DNA from: Plecoglossus altivelis
Lineage: Eukaryota > Chordata > Actinopteri > Osmeriformes > Plecoglossidae
DNA: 64,000 nt
NCBI GenBank assembly: GCA_036571765.1
Contig: BROE01000011.1
Coordinates: forward strand, 4,318,832 to 4,382,831
Direction of reading: 5' to 3'
Part shown: positions 38,729-51,200 of the stretch, in pieces
Position numbering within the stretch: position 1 is the first letter of the stretch
Layout of the letters: every line of letters starts with the position of its first letter
Made by a program: the position numbers and the translations under genes
The notes under the pieces: generated by a model
What the model saw: the letters and a program-made list of their open reading frames with translations, nothing else
Databases searched by the model: none
Told to the model about the DNA's origin: nothing

Positions 38729-41700
38729 GTTTGTTTTCGTCTCATGTAGAAAACTGCAGCTATAATGGCCGCCACGAGGATGAGCACACCAATGATGATG
38801 CCGGCGATGGCCCCATCTGATAGGCTGTTGTCCAGAGCACCCTCCTCTGCACAGGGTCAGTCAACCATTAGACCAATCACAGTTCATACTGTCATTCCAA
38901 TACGCCAACTACAACAGCAGTACGTCACAAACACTAACTGGAAACCAGTTCCAGAGAAGATTAGAGGAATTGAAACAGGGAACACTGCAGCTTGTCAAAA
39001 GTGCCAGTTTCCATCACAAAACCGTTTGATGAATTATGGGTTGGCGTAGCAACCCACAAGAAGTGTCTGCCCGTCTTACCTTTGACAGACAGCTGGTGTT
39101 GGGCGACGCTGGTGAGCCCGGTAATGGCGTTGGTGGCCTCACATGTGTAGATGCCAGTGTCTCTGTAAACAGCAGCCTTAATGGTGTAGTTGAATGCCGT
39201 CACGCCGATCAACGTGCCGTTGAACTTCCAGGTGAAGGTGGCGGGGGGCAGGGAGTTGGCAACACATATAAGCGACACAAGATCGGTGACCTCCACGGCC
39301 GACTTGCCGGTCACCTTCACTTCCTCTGGGCCATCTGGGGAGGGGGGGACAAGATGACGATGGGCTGACCACGACTGAACCAGGCTAGCACAACCTTTCA
39401 ACTTAGTCAATGGCCTTCAACAAACAACCGTATATCCAGTTCCGTATACATTCACACACATGTATAAATGACCGTCATGCGGATGATCAGTGTAATGCTT
39501 CCAACATGCAGACAACTGAGAGGTCAGACAAGATGTTATGTCCCTACTCACAGTTGACCACCATCTTGAGCGTGGCTTCGTCTTTACTGACTGGGTTGGT
39601 CTGCTGACACTTGTATTCTCCATTGTCTCCCTTCTGCACCGGGCTAATGGTCACCTGACTCAGGTCACTTGATATGTTTACTCTGTTGCTAGACAGCAGC
39701 GGCTTGCCGTCCTTCATCCAGGCTCTTGTTGTCTTCGTGCCGGCGGTTGCCGAGCATTTGAGGCTGGCCGTGCTGTTGCCGGCGACGAGGGTGGCGGTGG
39801 GGCCAGTGATCTTGGTGCCGGAGATGGCCTCTACAAACACACACACCGGCACACATTGGAACACACACGTGGGACAGGAAGGAAGGTGTTTGGCTGAGTG
39901 GCAAACTGAGAATAAGGTGATATTCCCCATGGCTGCTTGCTCAACTACAAATGAAAGCAAGCATGAAGATAAGATTTGTTCACACTAACGTCTTCCAAGG
40001 GTGACTCAATGTCGACATGCGAGAGATAACCACTGTTTGTCAACAGTCTCACAAACAGAGACTTCGCAGGCCACAATTCTCAGAAGCAAATCACCACGTA
40101 CTGAGCCATCCGGAATGTATCACTGTGTGATTTGTGGTGGAGCAATAGTTAACTATCCAGCCAGTCACTCTCTATGTCTACTGTAGCTGTAAACACAGCA
40201 CAAAACAATTCAAATGGTTGCTGATCCCAACCTCCCCTTGTATCTCTCTCTCTCTCTTTGAAGACAACAGCCACAGCCGCTAACTATTCAAAGACCATCC
40301 CCCATGGGTCAGCAGGTCTGAGGGAGTCACAGGCCCCTTGCCTGTTTTACATGTAAACACGGCGGCTTGCTTCAGGCTATACACTGGCTCATAAAGGTTA
40401 CAGTGGCATGTGTCACAGAGCAGGAAAGTACAACCCTGCCAGGTCTAGTCACGAGATCAACGTACGACAGCTTCGAAAGGATCTGAAAATGATGAGTCAC
40501 CCCAACATACAGCAACGGATGGGGCCAGGTTGTCCCCTGGCTAACAAAACAGCAGATTTCCAATATCCTTAATGTGACCAGGTGTACTACTGAGAACAGC
40601 ATGTCCACTGGGCACTATCCAGTACATACCTCTCACCCTAACCTGATGTGTCAAGGACAAAGAAACAGGTATTTATGGTCTGATGGTGTTACCTTCTCAA
40701 GGAGAGTTGAATTCTTTATTTTAGACGGGGGCATTTTTTTCAGCATCAGAATTGGTTTTATTCGCCATGCAAGATATACAAGCACAGATTTGACTGTGGC
40801 AGGGAAGTGCGAACATAGAACATATATGAAAGTAGTGACTACAGGTAACCTCATTAGAATGACAAAATATCAAGGCTGTTCCTCATTTCAATTTTGAATG
40901 GCTTTTTCTCAGACACGTTTGAAAGTGTTTCGTAGTACGACGCTTGGAAAGTGTCAGTTAAACCAGTTTCATACAACAGATGTCAACAAAACCATAGATG
41001 TCAGGTATGTTATGTTCAAATGCAAAACCCACCACCCACAAATAAAAGTCCGGGTCCCAAAACGGCAAGAACTAATCCAACTCACCAATGACAGTGAACT
41101 TCACCAGCTGGGCATTGAGGTAACGCATGGTCTTGGGGTTGAAAGCCACGCAGGTGATGTTCCCTGTCTGGCTCTCATCCACATTAGCCAGACTCAGTTT
41201 GGGGCCTGTCTCTTTCCTCAACACGCCATTGTGGATCCACTTGATCTCTGCAACTGGACTGGAGCTTGTTGAGCAGGTCAGAGTGAGGTTGGAACCCTTC
41301 TTGACAATCTCCTCAGTTGGGTTGATGGTCAAGCCGATGTTTTCAGGCCCATCTGTGGGAGAAACCCAGCTTGGTGAGAACTAGCAGTGTTCACCTGCCA
41401 CACATGATGCTAGCTTTATTGTTAAATGTTCAAATCGAAATCAGTGGACTGATTGTCAGATTGGGGCAGAATTGACTGTTGCAGGTGAAGTCCTGGGAGT
41501 TCCCCTGGCCAGCTGCCCTGTTCTAGACCCTCATGCAGAACAGCACAAGATCTTATCTCATTTCCTCTCACCTGCTTTGCACAGCCTGACTGGAGATCAA
41601 GCAGAAGAACTGAGTGGGTCTGAACAAGCCTGAACGATACTTCCCTCCACAGAAAGAGTCTTCTGATCGATACATACCTATGTGGTACATTTCTTCCAAT

Positions 41701-44035
41701 TCACTTTTGAATGTTTGGTAACATGTGGTTATGATCAAGTTGGAAAGATATGGAGTGTTTGAATTGTGAATGGTATGACAGGACAATACACAATGCAAGC
41801 CCTGAGAGAGAAGACATTAGGGGAGATAAGATGTGATATTACTCTGCACAGTATGTGGGTCTTTGTGGTGGCCAATCACAGGCCTTGTGTACACAGGATG
41901 CTCAGATAGGCTGCATGAACGTCTGTAACTGGGGACTGTCCTCACCCATATAAGCCATAAGGAAATGAGACAACAGCCTACTGTTTCAAAAAGTCTACCC
42001 CCTGGGTAAATTAGTCTAGTATAACAGCGCTTAAATACAGTAGAGATTAAAAGAACAACCATTAGTTAACAACCAGTAGTTACCACCTCCAGAGAGGTGG
42101 TAACTACTGCCCAGCAATACTTACAGTAGACGGTGAGGTTGAAGGGGGCACTGTTATCCTTCTCCAGGCTGTTGGAGACAGCACAGTAGATGGGCCCCAC
42201 CAGGTCTGTTCTCAGGACGTTGCGCACGGTCAAGTTGCGGGAGTCGGCGCTTAGGGTCACGCGTGTGCCATCGGGAGCCATAGGCGCAGAGCCGTTGAGC
42301 CAGGAGTACTTGAGGAAGGAGCCCTTGGAGGTGCAGGTGAGGATCACGGTGCTGTTGATCTCCACTGCTTCAGCCAGGCTGGATGTGATGGTCACAGCAG
42401 ACACAGGTTCTGGGAGGGTGGGAAGGCAGGAGGGTGGGAGGAAGGCAGGAGGGTTGGAAGGCAGAATGGTGAGGGGAAGGCGGGAAGGTGAGAGGAAGCA
42501 GGAGGGTGGGAAGGTGGGAGGGTGAGAGGAAGGCAGGAGGGTGGGAAGGCAAGACGGTGGGAAGGCGAGAGGGGGTTGGAAGGCGGGAAGGTGAGGGGAA
42601 GGCAGGAAGTCAGTGCAAGCAGGGAAGGATGGGGGAGGGGGATGTGTGGATGAAATGGATTGGTTACGTGCTTAGCAACAGTCTTGTGAACGATAAACAC
42701 TGACTAAGCAGATGATGCATGACATGATTTAGTCAGTTGATGAATAAACAGTTGAATGAATCCATGCATGAGGGGCTCGCATCTGATTTAGGTGAATAGA
42801 TGAAGGATTGCATAAAAAGAGAAGTCAACTGTCAACTCAGCTTCCATGCCATCAATTTGCAAACATTTTTCACATTCTACATATGTCATTTACGAATTAT
42901 AAAGTAATATTTTAGTCACTACTAGACAAGGTAATCTGTTTATCCGTTAGGACAAAAAACGTATTAAACCTGAGTCAAGTGGTGAGACATAGCAGATAGA
43001 TTTGGTTTCGAGACTGGACAGGTATTTCTTTCAAACAACGGAGCCACGCCCTAGAGATGTGACAGGTTGCTCTGAGATTTAGTCACGTATAGTGCTTGAA
43101 ACTAAGCTTCCCATATTCACTTGCAAAAGCGGAGATATAAAATGAATGATCAATCAATCATTTACATAAATTACGTATCAATCAACAATTGTTTATAATG
43201 GAAAAAACGTGCTCATTTAAGGTCACTGTGCATCAACGTTGACGTTTTTTAAAGGTACTCACCGAGAACTTTCAAAACAGTTTCACCAGTGGAGGTTTCG
43301 CCCATTTTGTTGATCATGCTCACAGCATATTCTCCGCTGTCTTTCGCAGTCAAAGGCCCAAGCCGTAACACAGCGTTAGTTGAATTCAGCGACACTCTCC
43401 CCGCGTAGCCGGTGCCATAGTTTGTAACACCCGGAGCATATGTTACAACCGGTACAGGTCCGGTCCCTCCGTTGAAAGTCCAGGATAGAGTAAGGAACTG
43501 TCCTATATCTGCCGGACTTACAACCGTGGTAAACGTAACGTTTTTCCCAAGAACTCCCTCCACAGGACCTTTTGGCAATGCATTCTGTCCGAAGGAGCAT
43601 CCTGTGGCAAATCAGCGATGCAGGTGTTATTACCTTTCAAGGGTAAAGGGGTCTAAGCACCGACAGCCAGCACCATTACGTTTAAGAAAGTTTCGCAATT
43701 AATTTTAGACGACAAACTTTTAACTCTCTAAGAATTCAATTATTCGATTGATGAAATTAACTGCTTTATTCTTTAGGGGTAATTGATTAACCAAGCCTAA
43801 AAACATACTATACGCTACAACAGAGCATAGGTAATTACAATACTCCTTGGATTCTATGGATTGAACCACAAACGAAAATGTTATTTGAGGTCGCTCAGGT
43901 CCAGAAATATGAAAGAAAACATTAAACAAATCCTTTCAAAAATGTTTTCTCAGAGTAGACTGATGACAATAAACATTGAACATTGATCTTACCGGAAATT
44001 GACAGCAAAATTACCACCAAATTCAATAAATCCAT
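38729..44035 (-). CDS. CEACAM-like adhesion receptor: signal peptide, five Ig domains, transmembrane exon
   Basis: Predicted cell-surface immunoglobulin-superfamily adhesion receptor. Seven exons on the minus strand: 44035-43993 (MDLLNLVVILLSIS, signal), 43601-43263, 42409-42125, 41352-41086, 39830-39552, 39334-39080, 38846-38729. Each Ig domain is one phase-1 exon. Domain 1 is V-like and lacks the core disulphide (VTFTTVV and GEYAVSM carry no Cys), a hallmark of CEACAM N domains. Domains 2-5 have the Cys pair (VILTC/YCAVS, LTLTC/ITCVAF, LKCSA/YKCQQ, LICVA/YTCEA). The last exon has a hydrophobic span (AIAGIIIGVLILVAAIIAAV) and a stop-transfer MRRKQ. It ends in phase 2; the next exon is uncertain. 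Splicing to 35713 would give a ten-residue tail (RRKQTIESPY, TAG at 35695-35697), and splicing to a strong acceptor at 38260 would give RRKQTQHAAMAR. Proximity to grik5 matches the human CEACAM-GRIK5 region. Exact orthology is not claimed. Confidence 0.88.
42074..42109. other. Perfect 16-bp inverted repeat with 4-nt loop
   Basis: Arms 42074-42089 (cagtagttaccacctc) and 42094-42109 are exact reverse complements around CAGA. It starts 15 nt into the intron after the second Ig exon (donor at 42124-42123), so the pre-mRNA could fold a tight hairpin beside the 5' splice site. Confidence 0.9.
42411..42612. repeat. G-rich/C-rich minisatellite at a CEACAM-like 3' splice site
   Basis: About 200 bp of diverged units such as gggtgggaaggcagga. 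On the gene's strand it is a CT-rich tract that ends directly at the acceptor of the second Ig exon (42409). Confidence 0.85.
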
Positions 44036-44712
44036 GACGGATGTTTCAAGTCCTTCCGTAGATAGGTAAGGTTGCGCGTTATTTGTTTTTACCAACTGAA
44101 TGAGCGTTCACACGCCAAGACGAAGGTGTTATGCGCAAGGAACACGCCTCTTCCTGAAATAATCTCTGACCTTTAATGAAGGTGATTTTTAGTCATGTTT
44201 CTTGATAATGTATGAACGAATAACTTCTCAGATACCGTAAGGCGGCTATTATAGAAAAATCATGATGTGCAGTTTCATAATCGGTTAAACTGAGACAGTG
44301 ACCAAGAAATTAAACTGACTGAAATAGCTGTGCTATTCTGTTAAGTGTCGTAACAGAGACGCCTCCTCGTGGTGTAGTCGGAGGCTTCACGATTCTTTGA
44401 GTGGTCAATGTTTCTCTTTCTGAGTTTTACTTCCTTGCATACAATAGATGAGTTACGAACAACATTTTATATATATATCGTTTTTTATTCCAAATACCTT
44501 TGTTTGTCTATATATTTAACATAAGAGGGTAGCACCCCTCCTACTGAACCCCACACTTCAATAGTAATAACAATAACAATATAATCATCAGAATACTATC
44601 CCGTTGTCATCATTTTCTCATAATCCATTAGAACAGTTATATAAATCTGAGGGGAAAATAAGAAAGAAATGTCATAAAATATGCTATAAATCAATTTGAC
44701 CTCCCCTCTGTC

Positions 44713-44747
<35 letters not shown>

Positions 44748-45665
44748 ACAGCCACATGCGCACACACACACACTATATATATATAATCTGTCCATCCAAT
44801 CTGTCTGTGCATTTGTCTTTTCAGAAACACGTATGTAGCAATATAGTCATAATACTTGTTTGATGCTTTTTATGTATCTTCCACGCATGAATTCCACCAT
44901 GTCGTTTCTACCATCCTCCTCAATCAGGATTATATCTGATGGATGCACATCAGAGTGTCCATGACGACGAAGACACCACATTTATGGAGACAGGAGCACA
45001 AAAATTAAATAAAAGAAAGCAAAAGAAAACTAGGTAGAAAATAAATTAAATGTTTAAAGAGTCTGTAACTCGCAGAAGAAGAACAAACTGTTTTTGGAAA
45101 TCCTCAGTTTACCCAGAAATCCAGTCCAGGCATTCTGGGACCTCCTTGTACAGAAGCCAGATATTGTTAGGTGCTCCCCTCCAGTTAGCAGGTTCATGAG
45201 AGTCCATGACATTACATGTCTTACAAGTCTCATACATGTGTAGGTCTCTTGAAACCTCCTGGGGCATCATGGGATAGTTCAGGTCACTCACTAGGTCAAG
45301 CAGAAAGAGAGCGTTCTAGAATCCTGAGACAGGAGATTTAAAGAAGATGCTCAGGTGAGTTTCCGGAAAAAAGTCCCTCCTGATGTTGCAGGTGGGCCTG
45401 TTGCATAACAACATGGAGACCATTGGTTCTTTCCACTGGAGAGAAAGAGATGCAATGCTGGGGTCTGTCTCTCTAATATATATACGTGTCTCTTTCTCCT
45501 CAGCTTTCCTCTGTTCTCCAGGCATGGTTGAATCATGAACTAGTCTACTGGTTCAGTCTGGGTTAACACCCCTACAGACAGGACCCAGTGCTTTGTTTTG
45601 CTCAGCCATGTCAAATGTTTACCACCTTCACCCGTCAAAAAACCCTTCCTCAAATCCCCCCCCCC
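44036..45665 (-). other. grik5 3'UTR and upstream region of the CEACAM-like gene
   Basis: No coding exon seen. Sequence from 45665 down to about 44465 is probably grik5 3'UTR (CA and TA runs at 44733-44785). The remaining 430 bp up to the CEACAM-like ATG (44035) must hold that gene's 5'UTR and promoter, as both genes are transcribed leftward. Confidence 0.5.
44484..44489 (-). terminator. Candidate grik5 polyadenylation signal
   Basis: AATAAA on the minus strand, about 1.18 kb after the grik5 stop; the only canonical signal I see between that stop and the CEACAM-like start. Confidence 0.5.
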
Positions 45666-47854
45666 TCAGTTTTGTGTCCCTAACAGGTCTGTCGAGGGGG
45701 TTTTGGTGGGGGGTATAGGTCGCGGGGGTGGGGTGGGCTTGGGTTTGGGTCTTCTGGCTGGGCTGGACGAGCCTCCCCCCTCGCTGTCAGTATTGGCGGA
45801 GGAAGGCGGCATGGGTGGTGGTAGGCGGGGCAGCGACATGGAGGAGTGGCCCATGGGCAGGGACGAGACGCGAGGACAGGAAGAGACAGACCTCATGCTC
45901 TGGATTCGCCGGCACTCCTGGCAGATGCGGACGTGAGTACAGCTGGCTCGGGAGGGAGGCGGAGCCACCAAGTTGGATGCCACAAGTGGTGGGGGAGGGG
46001 GTGGGGTGGTGTTGGCTCCCAGGGGGTCCTCCAGGAGGCGCTGTGGCCCAGGGCCCATGTCAGATGGACCCCCCATGGCCCCTGGCACTCCCCCAGTGAG
46101 GGGCCCCGCACCGCTGTACAGCTTGCCGTTGCTGAGGCGCATGTCTCGAACCAGGCGTATGGGCCGGGGGGGGCCTAGAGCCAGGCGAGAGGGGTGGCGC
46201 AGGACTCCGCCCCCTGTGCTGGTAAGGGGGCGTCGCCGCCGCGAGCGTGAACTCTTCTTACAGGAGATGGCATTACGGAACTCTGTCAGCATCTCCTGGC
46301 AGACCGACACCTGAGGAGGGAGAGCAGGGAGAGGAGCAGGGGGGAGAGCAGGAGGAGCACAGGGGGGAGATCAGGGGGGAGATCAGGGGGGAGATCAGGG
46401 GGGAGAGCAGGAGGGAGATCAGGTGGGAGAGAAGGGGGAGATCAGGGAGAGAGCAGGGCGGAGAGCAGGAGGGAGATCAGGTGGGAGATCAGGTGGGAGA
46501 GCAGGGGGAGATCAGGGGGGAGAGCAGGGCGGAGAGCAGGAGGGAGATCAGGGGGGAGAGCAGGAGGGAGGTAGAAACCCATCAAAACATAAGTGGAGGC
46601 AACATCTACCAAAGTTTGCCCATACATTCCTGTGGATGTCTGTGAGGGCTTTCCGTGCTTGAAAGTGATTTCAATGCATCCTTGTATGTGCCTGGTAGCG
46701 ATTGTGTGTTGTAGGTGGTTTTCAGTGTGAGTTTTTAAGTGTATTCAACGGAATATCTTATAGTGTTCCTCCAGAACTAACAGTGTACCATTGTGGGCCC
46801 CATGAATGAATGTGCCTCATCTCTCTGTAAAGATAGCCAGCTAGCATCACATTTATCTGGAAGCATCACATCTAGAGATAGAGACTCAGAGGCAGAAAAA
46901 CACCGGCAATACAAACAAACAGATAGAGAGAGCAAATGAAAGTCAGGAGCAGTATCATCTATCCAGATGGAATAACGTAAACCATGCACTCTGGAGTGGT
47001 GGATGGAATAGCAAGGAAGTAATAGCAAGGAAGTGAGAAAGAACGAGTGAAGGAGAGACTGATGGAGATGGAGAGAGGGAGGGAGAGGGAGGGAGGGAAG
47101 GAGGGAGAGAGGGAGAGGGAGGGAAGGAGGGGGGAGAGAATCAGGGAGAAGGAAAGAGGGAGAGAGAGGGAAGGAGAGAATGAGTGAACTAAAGTAGAAG
47201 ACTGAAAGAAAGAGAAGGAAAGATAGGAGGGAGAGAGAAAGGAGAAGGACATGCAAGGGACTAAGAAAATAATGGATGAAAGAGACTGAAAGAATACAGA
47301 GCTTTGCAATTGCCTTCCATTTGTACCGTCAGCACCAAAGTATTTTACACTGCCACACACACACATCCTCACACACAAACGCATGCAGACAAACAAGCAA
47401 GGAGCTGACTGGCGCGTTGCCATGGGAACCTACTGGCGGGTGTCTGTGGCTGCGGCTGGGCCCGTGGCAGGCGTGAGGGCGTACCTCATCAGTCTCCGCC
47501 GAGCGCCGCATCGACCACACAAACTCCATGATAGCCACGAACACGGCAATAATGAGGCCACAGATGAGGACCACGAAGATCCCTCCAATGTTCTCCATTC
47601 CCAGACCTGGCACACACACACACCTACTTTGAGGATTGTCCCCTTGAACTTCATCATTGTCTTCCCAGCAATATCACTCAAAGGAGATTCTTCATCTGCA
47701 AGGATGCTATGAAGCCAGTGAGAGCTTGTTTCGTAGATCAGACTCCCTTGTTTGTTTACACATTCACTGACTTGCTCCTTTACCCAATGCTTGTGGGGCC
47801 TGAGGGGCCACAGCAGGAACACAAACACAGATACTGACAGACATGTGTCTCTGT

Positions 47855-47935
<81 letters not shown>

Positions 47936-48091
47936 TGTCTGTCTTCTCTCTCTCTCTCCTCTCGTCTCTCTCTCTCTTTCCTCTCTCTCTCTCTCTCTGC
48001 CTGCCTGCCTGCCTGCCTGCCTGCTGTCTGTCTGTCTTGTCTGTCTGACTGTCTGCCTGTCTGCTCTGTAATCCTCCTGTGCCCTGCCTGC

Positions 48092-48138
<47 letters not shown>

Positions 48139-48248
48139 CGCTCTTTCTCTCTTCTTGCCTGCCTGCCGCTGCCTGACTGTCTGTCTGTCTGTCTGTCTGT
48201 CTGATGTCTGCCTGTCTTTCTGTATGCCTGCCTGGCCTGCATGCCTGC

Positions 48249-48279
<31 letters not shown>

Positions 48280-51200
48280 CTTCTCTCTCTCTTCTCTCTC
48301 TCTCTTCTCTCTCTCTTTCTCTCTCGTTCTCTTTCTCTTCTCTCTCTGCTGCCTGCCCTGCGCCTGCCTGCCTGTCTGTTCTGTCTGTGGTCTGTCTGTC
48401 TGTATGTCTGTTGTCTCTCTCTCTCTCTCTCTCTGCTACTCACTCTCTCTCTTTTCTCTGTTCTCTCTCTCTCTCTCTCTCTCTCCTGCTGCCTGCCTGC
48501 TCCTGCCTCCTGGCCTGTCCTGCTGACTGTCTGTCTGTCTGACTGTCTGCCTGTCTGTCCTGTGTATGCCTGCGCTGCCTGTTTCTGTCTGTCCTGTCCT
48601 GCCTCTCCTCTCTCCTCTTCTCTCTTTCTCTACTATCTCGCTCTTTCTCCTCTCTCTGCTGCCTGCCTGCCTCCTGGCCTCCTGCTGTCTGTATTTCTGT
48701 CAGTCAGTCTGTCTGTCTGTCTGACTGGTTGTCTGTCTTTCTGTATGCTGCCTGCCTGCCTGCCTGCCCTGCCTGCCTGCCTTTGCCTGCCTCCTGCCTG
48801 CCCTGTCTCGTCTCGTCGTTCTCTCCTCGTCTCTCTCTTCTTCCTCTTCTCTCTTTCTCTCCTCTCTCTCTTTCTCTCTCTCTGCCCTGCCTGCCTGGCC
48901 TGCCTGCATGCCTGCCTGCCTGCCATGCCTGCCTGCCTGCCCTTGACTGGTTGTTGTCTGTCTGTCTGTCTGCCTGTCTGTCTGTTTTTCTGTCTCTCTC
49001 TTTTTCTATTTTTTGTCTGTCTGTCTGTCTGTTAGGAGTATATTTATGCTACCCTTGAGCAATATGCAACAGGAAGAGAAGTCTAAGAAAAGATAATGGA
49101 TATTGAACACACACACACGCACCCTTGGCTCTGTGGTCCTCCTCTCTGGGGCACTGTCCCCCCTCCCACCACCTCCTCTTGAGGATCTCCAGCCTGTTGT
49201 TCTCCTGCAGCTGCAGCACCCCTAGAGTGATCTCATCTCTGAATGGCGAGCCTGGGGAGGGAGAGGGAGAGGGAGAGGGAGAGGGGGAGGGGGGTGAGGG
49301 AGAGTGTGAAGGGAGAGCAAAGGGAGAGGAGGGATGGAAGACAGAAAGGAATGGAGAGATGTGTGTCAGGAGGAGTGAGGGAAGGGAGTGGGAAGGTAGG
49401 GGAGGGTGGGGTGACATTGTTAGCAGTGATTACAAGGCTGTGTGTGTTGTTGTTTGTTGTTATTGATTTGTCCCTGTACTTCTGTTCTCTGGCAGTGTTC
49501 TGTGAGGCCCTGAGTGACTGTGCCAATAATGCTTTATTGATTCAGATTGAAATGAGTGGGGAAGAAAGGAAACAAAGGGAGGAGAAAGGAGTGAAGCGAG
49601 AAAGGGGAGGGATGAGAACAGTGATGGACTGTCATAGATAAAGAGAGGATAATTGTCTCTCGTCTCTGTAGGCTGCAATCATCCTGTCGCTGGTGAACAG
49701 GTGGCAGCCAATTAGTAGCCTCGACTCAAGCACATCACCGTTGTCAAGGAGTTGGCAACCGTGTCCATGGCGACAGTTTTGTGACCATGACACTTGGTGT
49801 TATTTTTCACCTGTCCTCTTCACCAGGAAACGAGCAACTATTGATATTCTGTGCTCTGAAATGATCCTGTGTGTTTTGATTGGCAGGCAACATCACAGGC
49901 AAACCAATAATGGATCACTCTGCAGAGAGAGTAATTGATGCAGGCCCTTGAGGGAGATGAAGATCTCCAAAACACAAGCTGTAGGGCAACAGACACGGAC
50001 AAAATGAAAAACATTTCTTCCCTGACTCCTCTAAGGACAAAGTCCTCTCCTTTCTTAGAGGCTTTTCAATTGCAAATTTGTTTTAATAGTTTGCATAGTT
50101 TGGAGCTGGTTAATTAGAAGGATAGGGCGTGTGAGATATTATGTGTGTGGGTGTACGTGTGTGCAGAGGAGAGAGAGGGGTGGGGGGTGGTGGTAGGGAG
50201 GAGTCAGCTAGCCTGAAGATACCCTTTTTTACTCCGTATCCACCAGAATCTCCAAGCCTTATGTTTTAAAAGCCCTGCAGTCCACATTATGAGAAGAGAG
50301 AACGAACAGAACGATGGATAGAGGTAGAATAACAGACAATAGAAGAGGGCTGAGGCAGATGTCAGGGTGCTACTCTCTCACAAGTTAGCTGAAGAGTGTG
50401 GAACCCCAAAAGACCCCAACTCTTCAGAGCAGTCAGAGACCTTCTCCAGACGTCTCCACTCGATGTGGATTCTAGCTGTGTTCGTCCTGCACCTGTTCTC
50501 CACCTGCAGACGCAGCCCCACAATGCTGGGAGAGCGGAAACTCTTCGCCGTTCTCTTCACTTTCCTCCCTCCCTCTGGTTTTCCCTCTGTCTTTCCCCTG
50601 CTTGTCTTATCAGGTCTCCAAACAGCTGCTGTCTGCCTTTCCTTTTCCTAATCTCCCACTCTCACCCAAAGGATTCAGGTAGTCCTTTCCTCCCTGCCTC
50701 CATCCCTCCCTCCCTGCCTCCCTCCCTGCCTCCCTCCTTCCCTCACCTAGGGGCATGCCGATGCCGTAGCCCTTGGTGTCCAGCAGGCCTCCTATCTGCG
50801 TCAGGTTGCAGTTCAGGCGGCGGTAGTACTCGTTCATGGTGCTCTCCATCAGGAAGGCGTACTTGGAGTTGAGCACGCGGGCGATGCCCTCCTCAGTGCT
50901 TTTCACAAACACACTGGGCTGTTTGGAGTGCATGTAGTTCCACATGCGCTGGTAGGTCTGGTACCGGGAGTTCTGATAGATAGAAAGAAAGAAAGAAAGA
51001 AAGAAAAGAGGGAAAGATCGAATGAGGCAGCAAGCTCTGAAAATAAGGTCAGTGGACCACAAGCACACACATCCACACACACCATGAAGAAGGTCATTGT
51101 GCTCCCTCCCTGGATGGTTCCATACTGGATGTTGGTCTGGTCCGCCAGGTCGTCAGGGGACTCGATGGGCACCTCCATCCTCTGGACGGTCAGGAAGGCT

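Noticed and set aside
47843..49035. Long frames rich in Cys/Leu/Pro (plus) or Arg/Gln/Asp (minus)
   Set aside because: Produced by CCTG, TCTG and TC repeats in grik5 intron 17.
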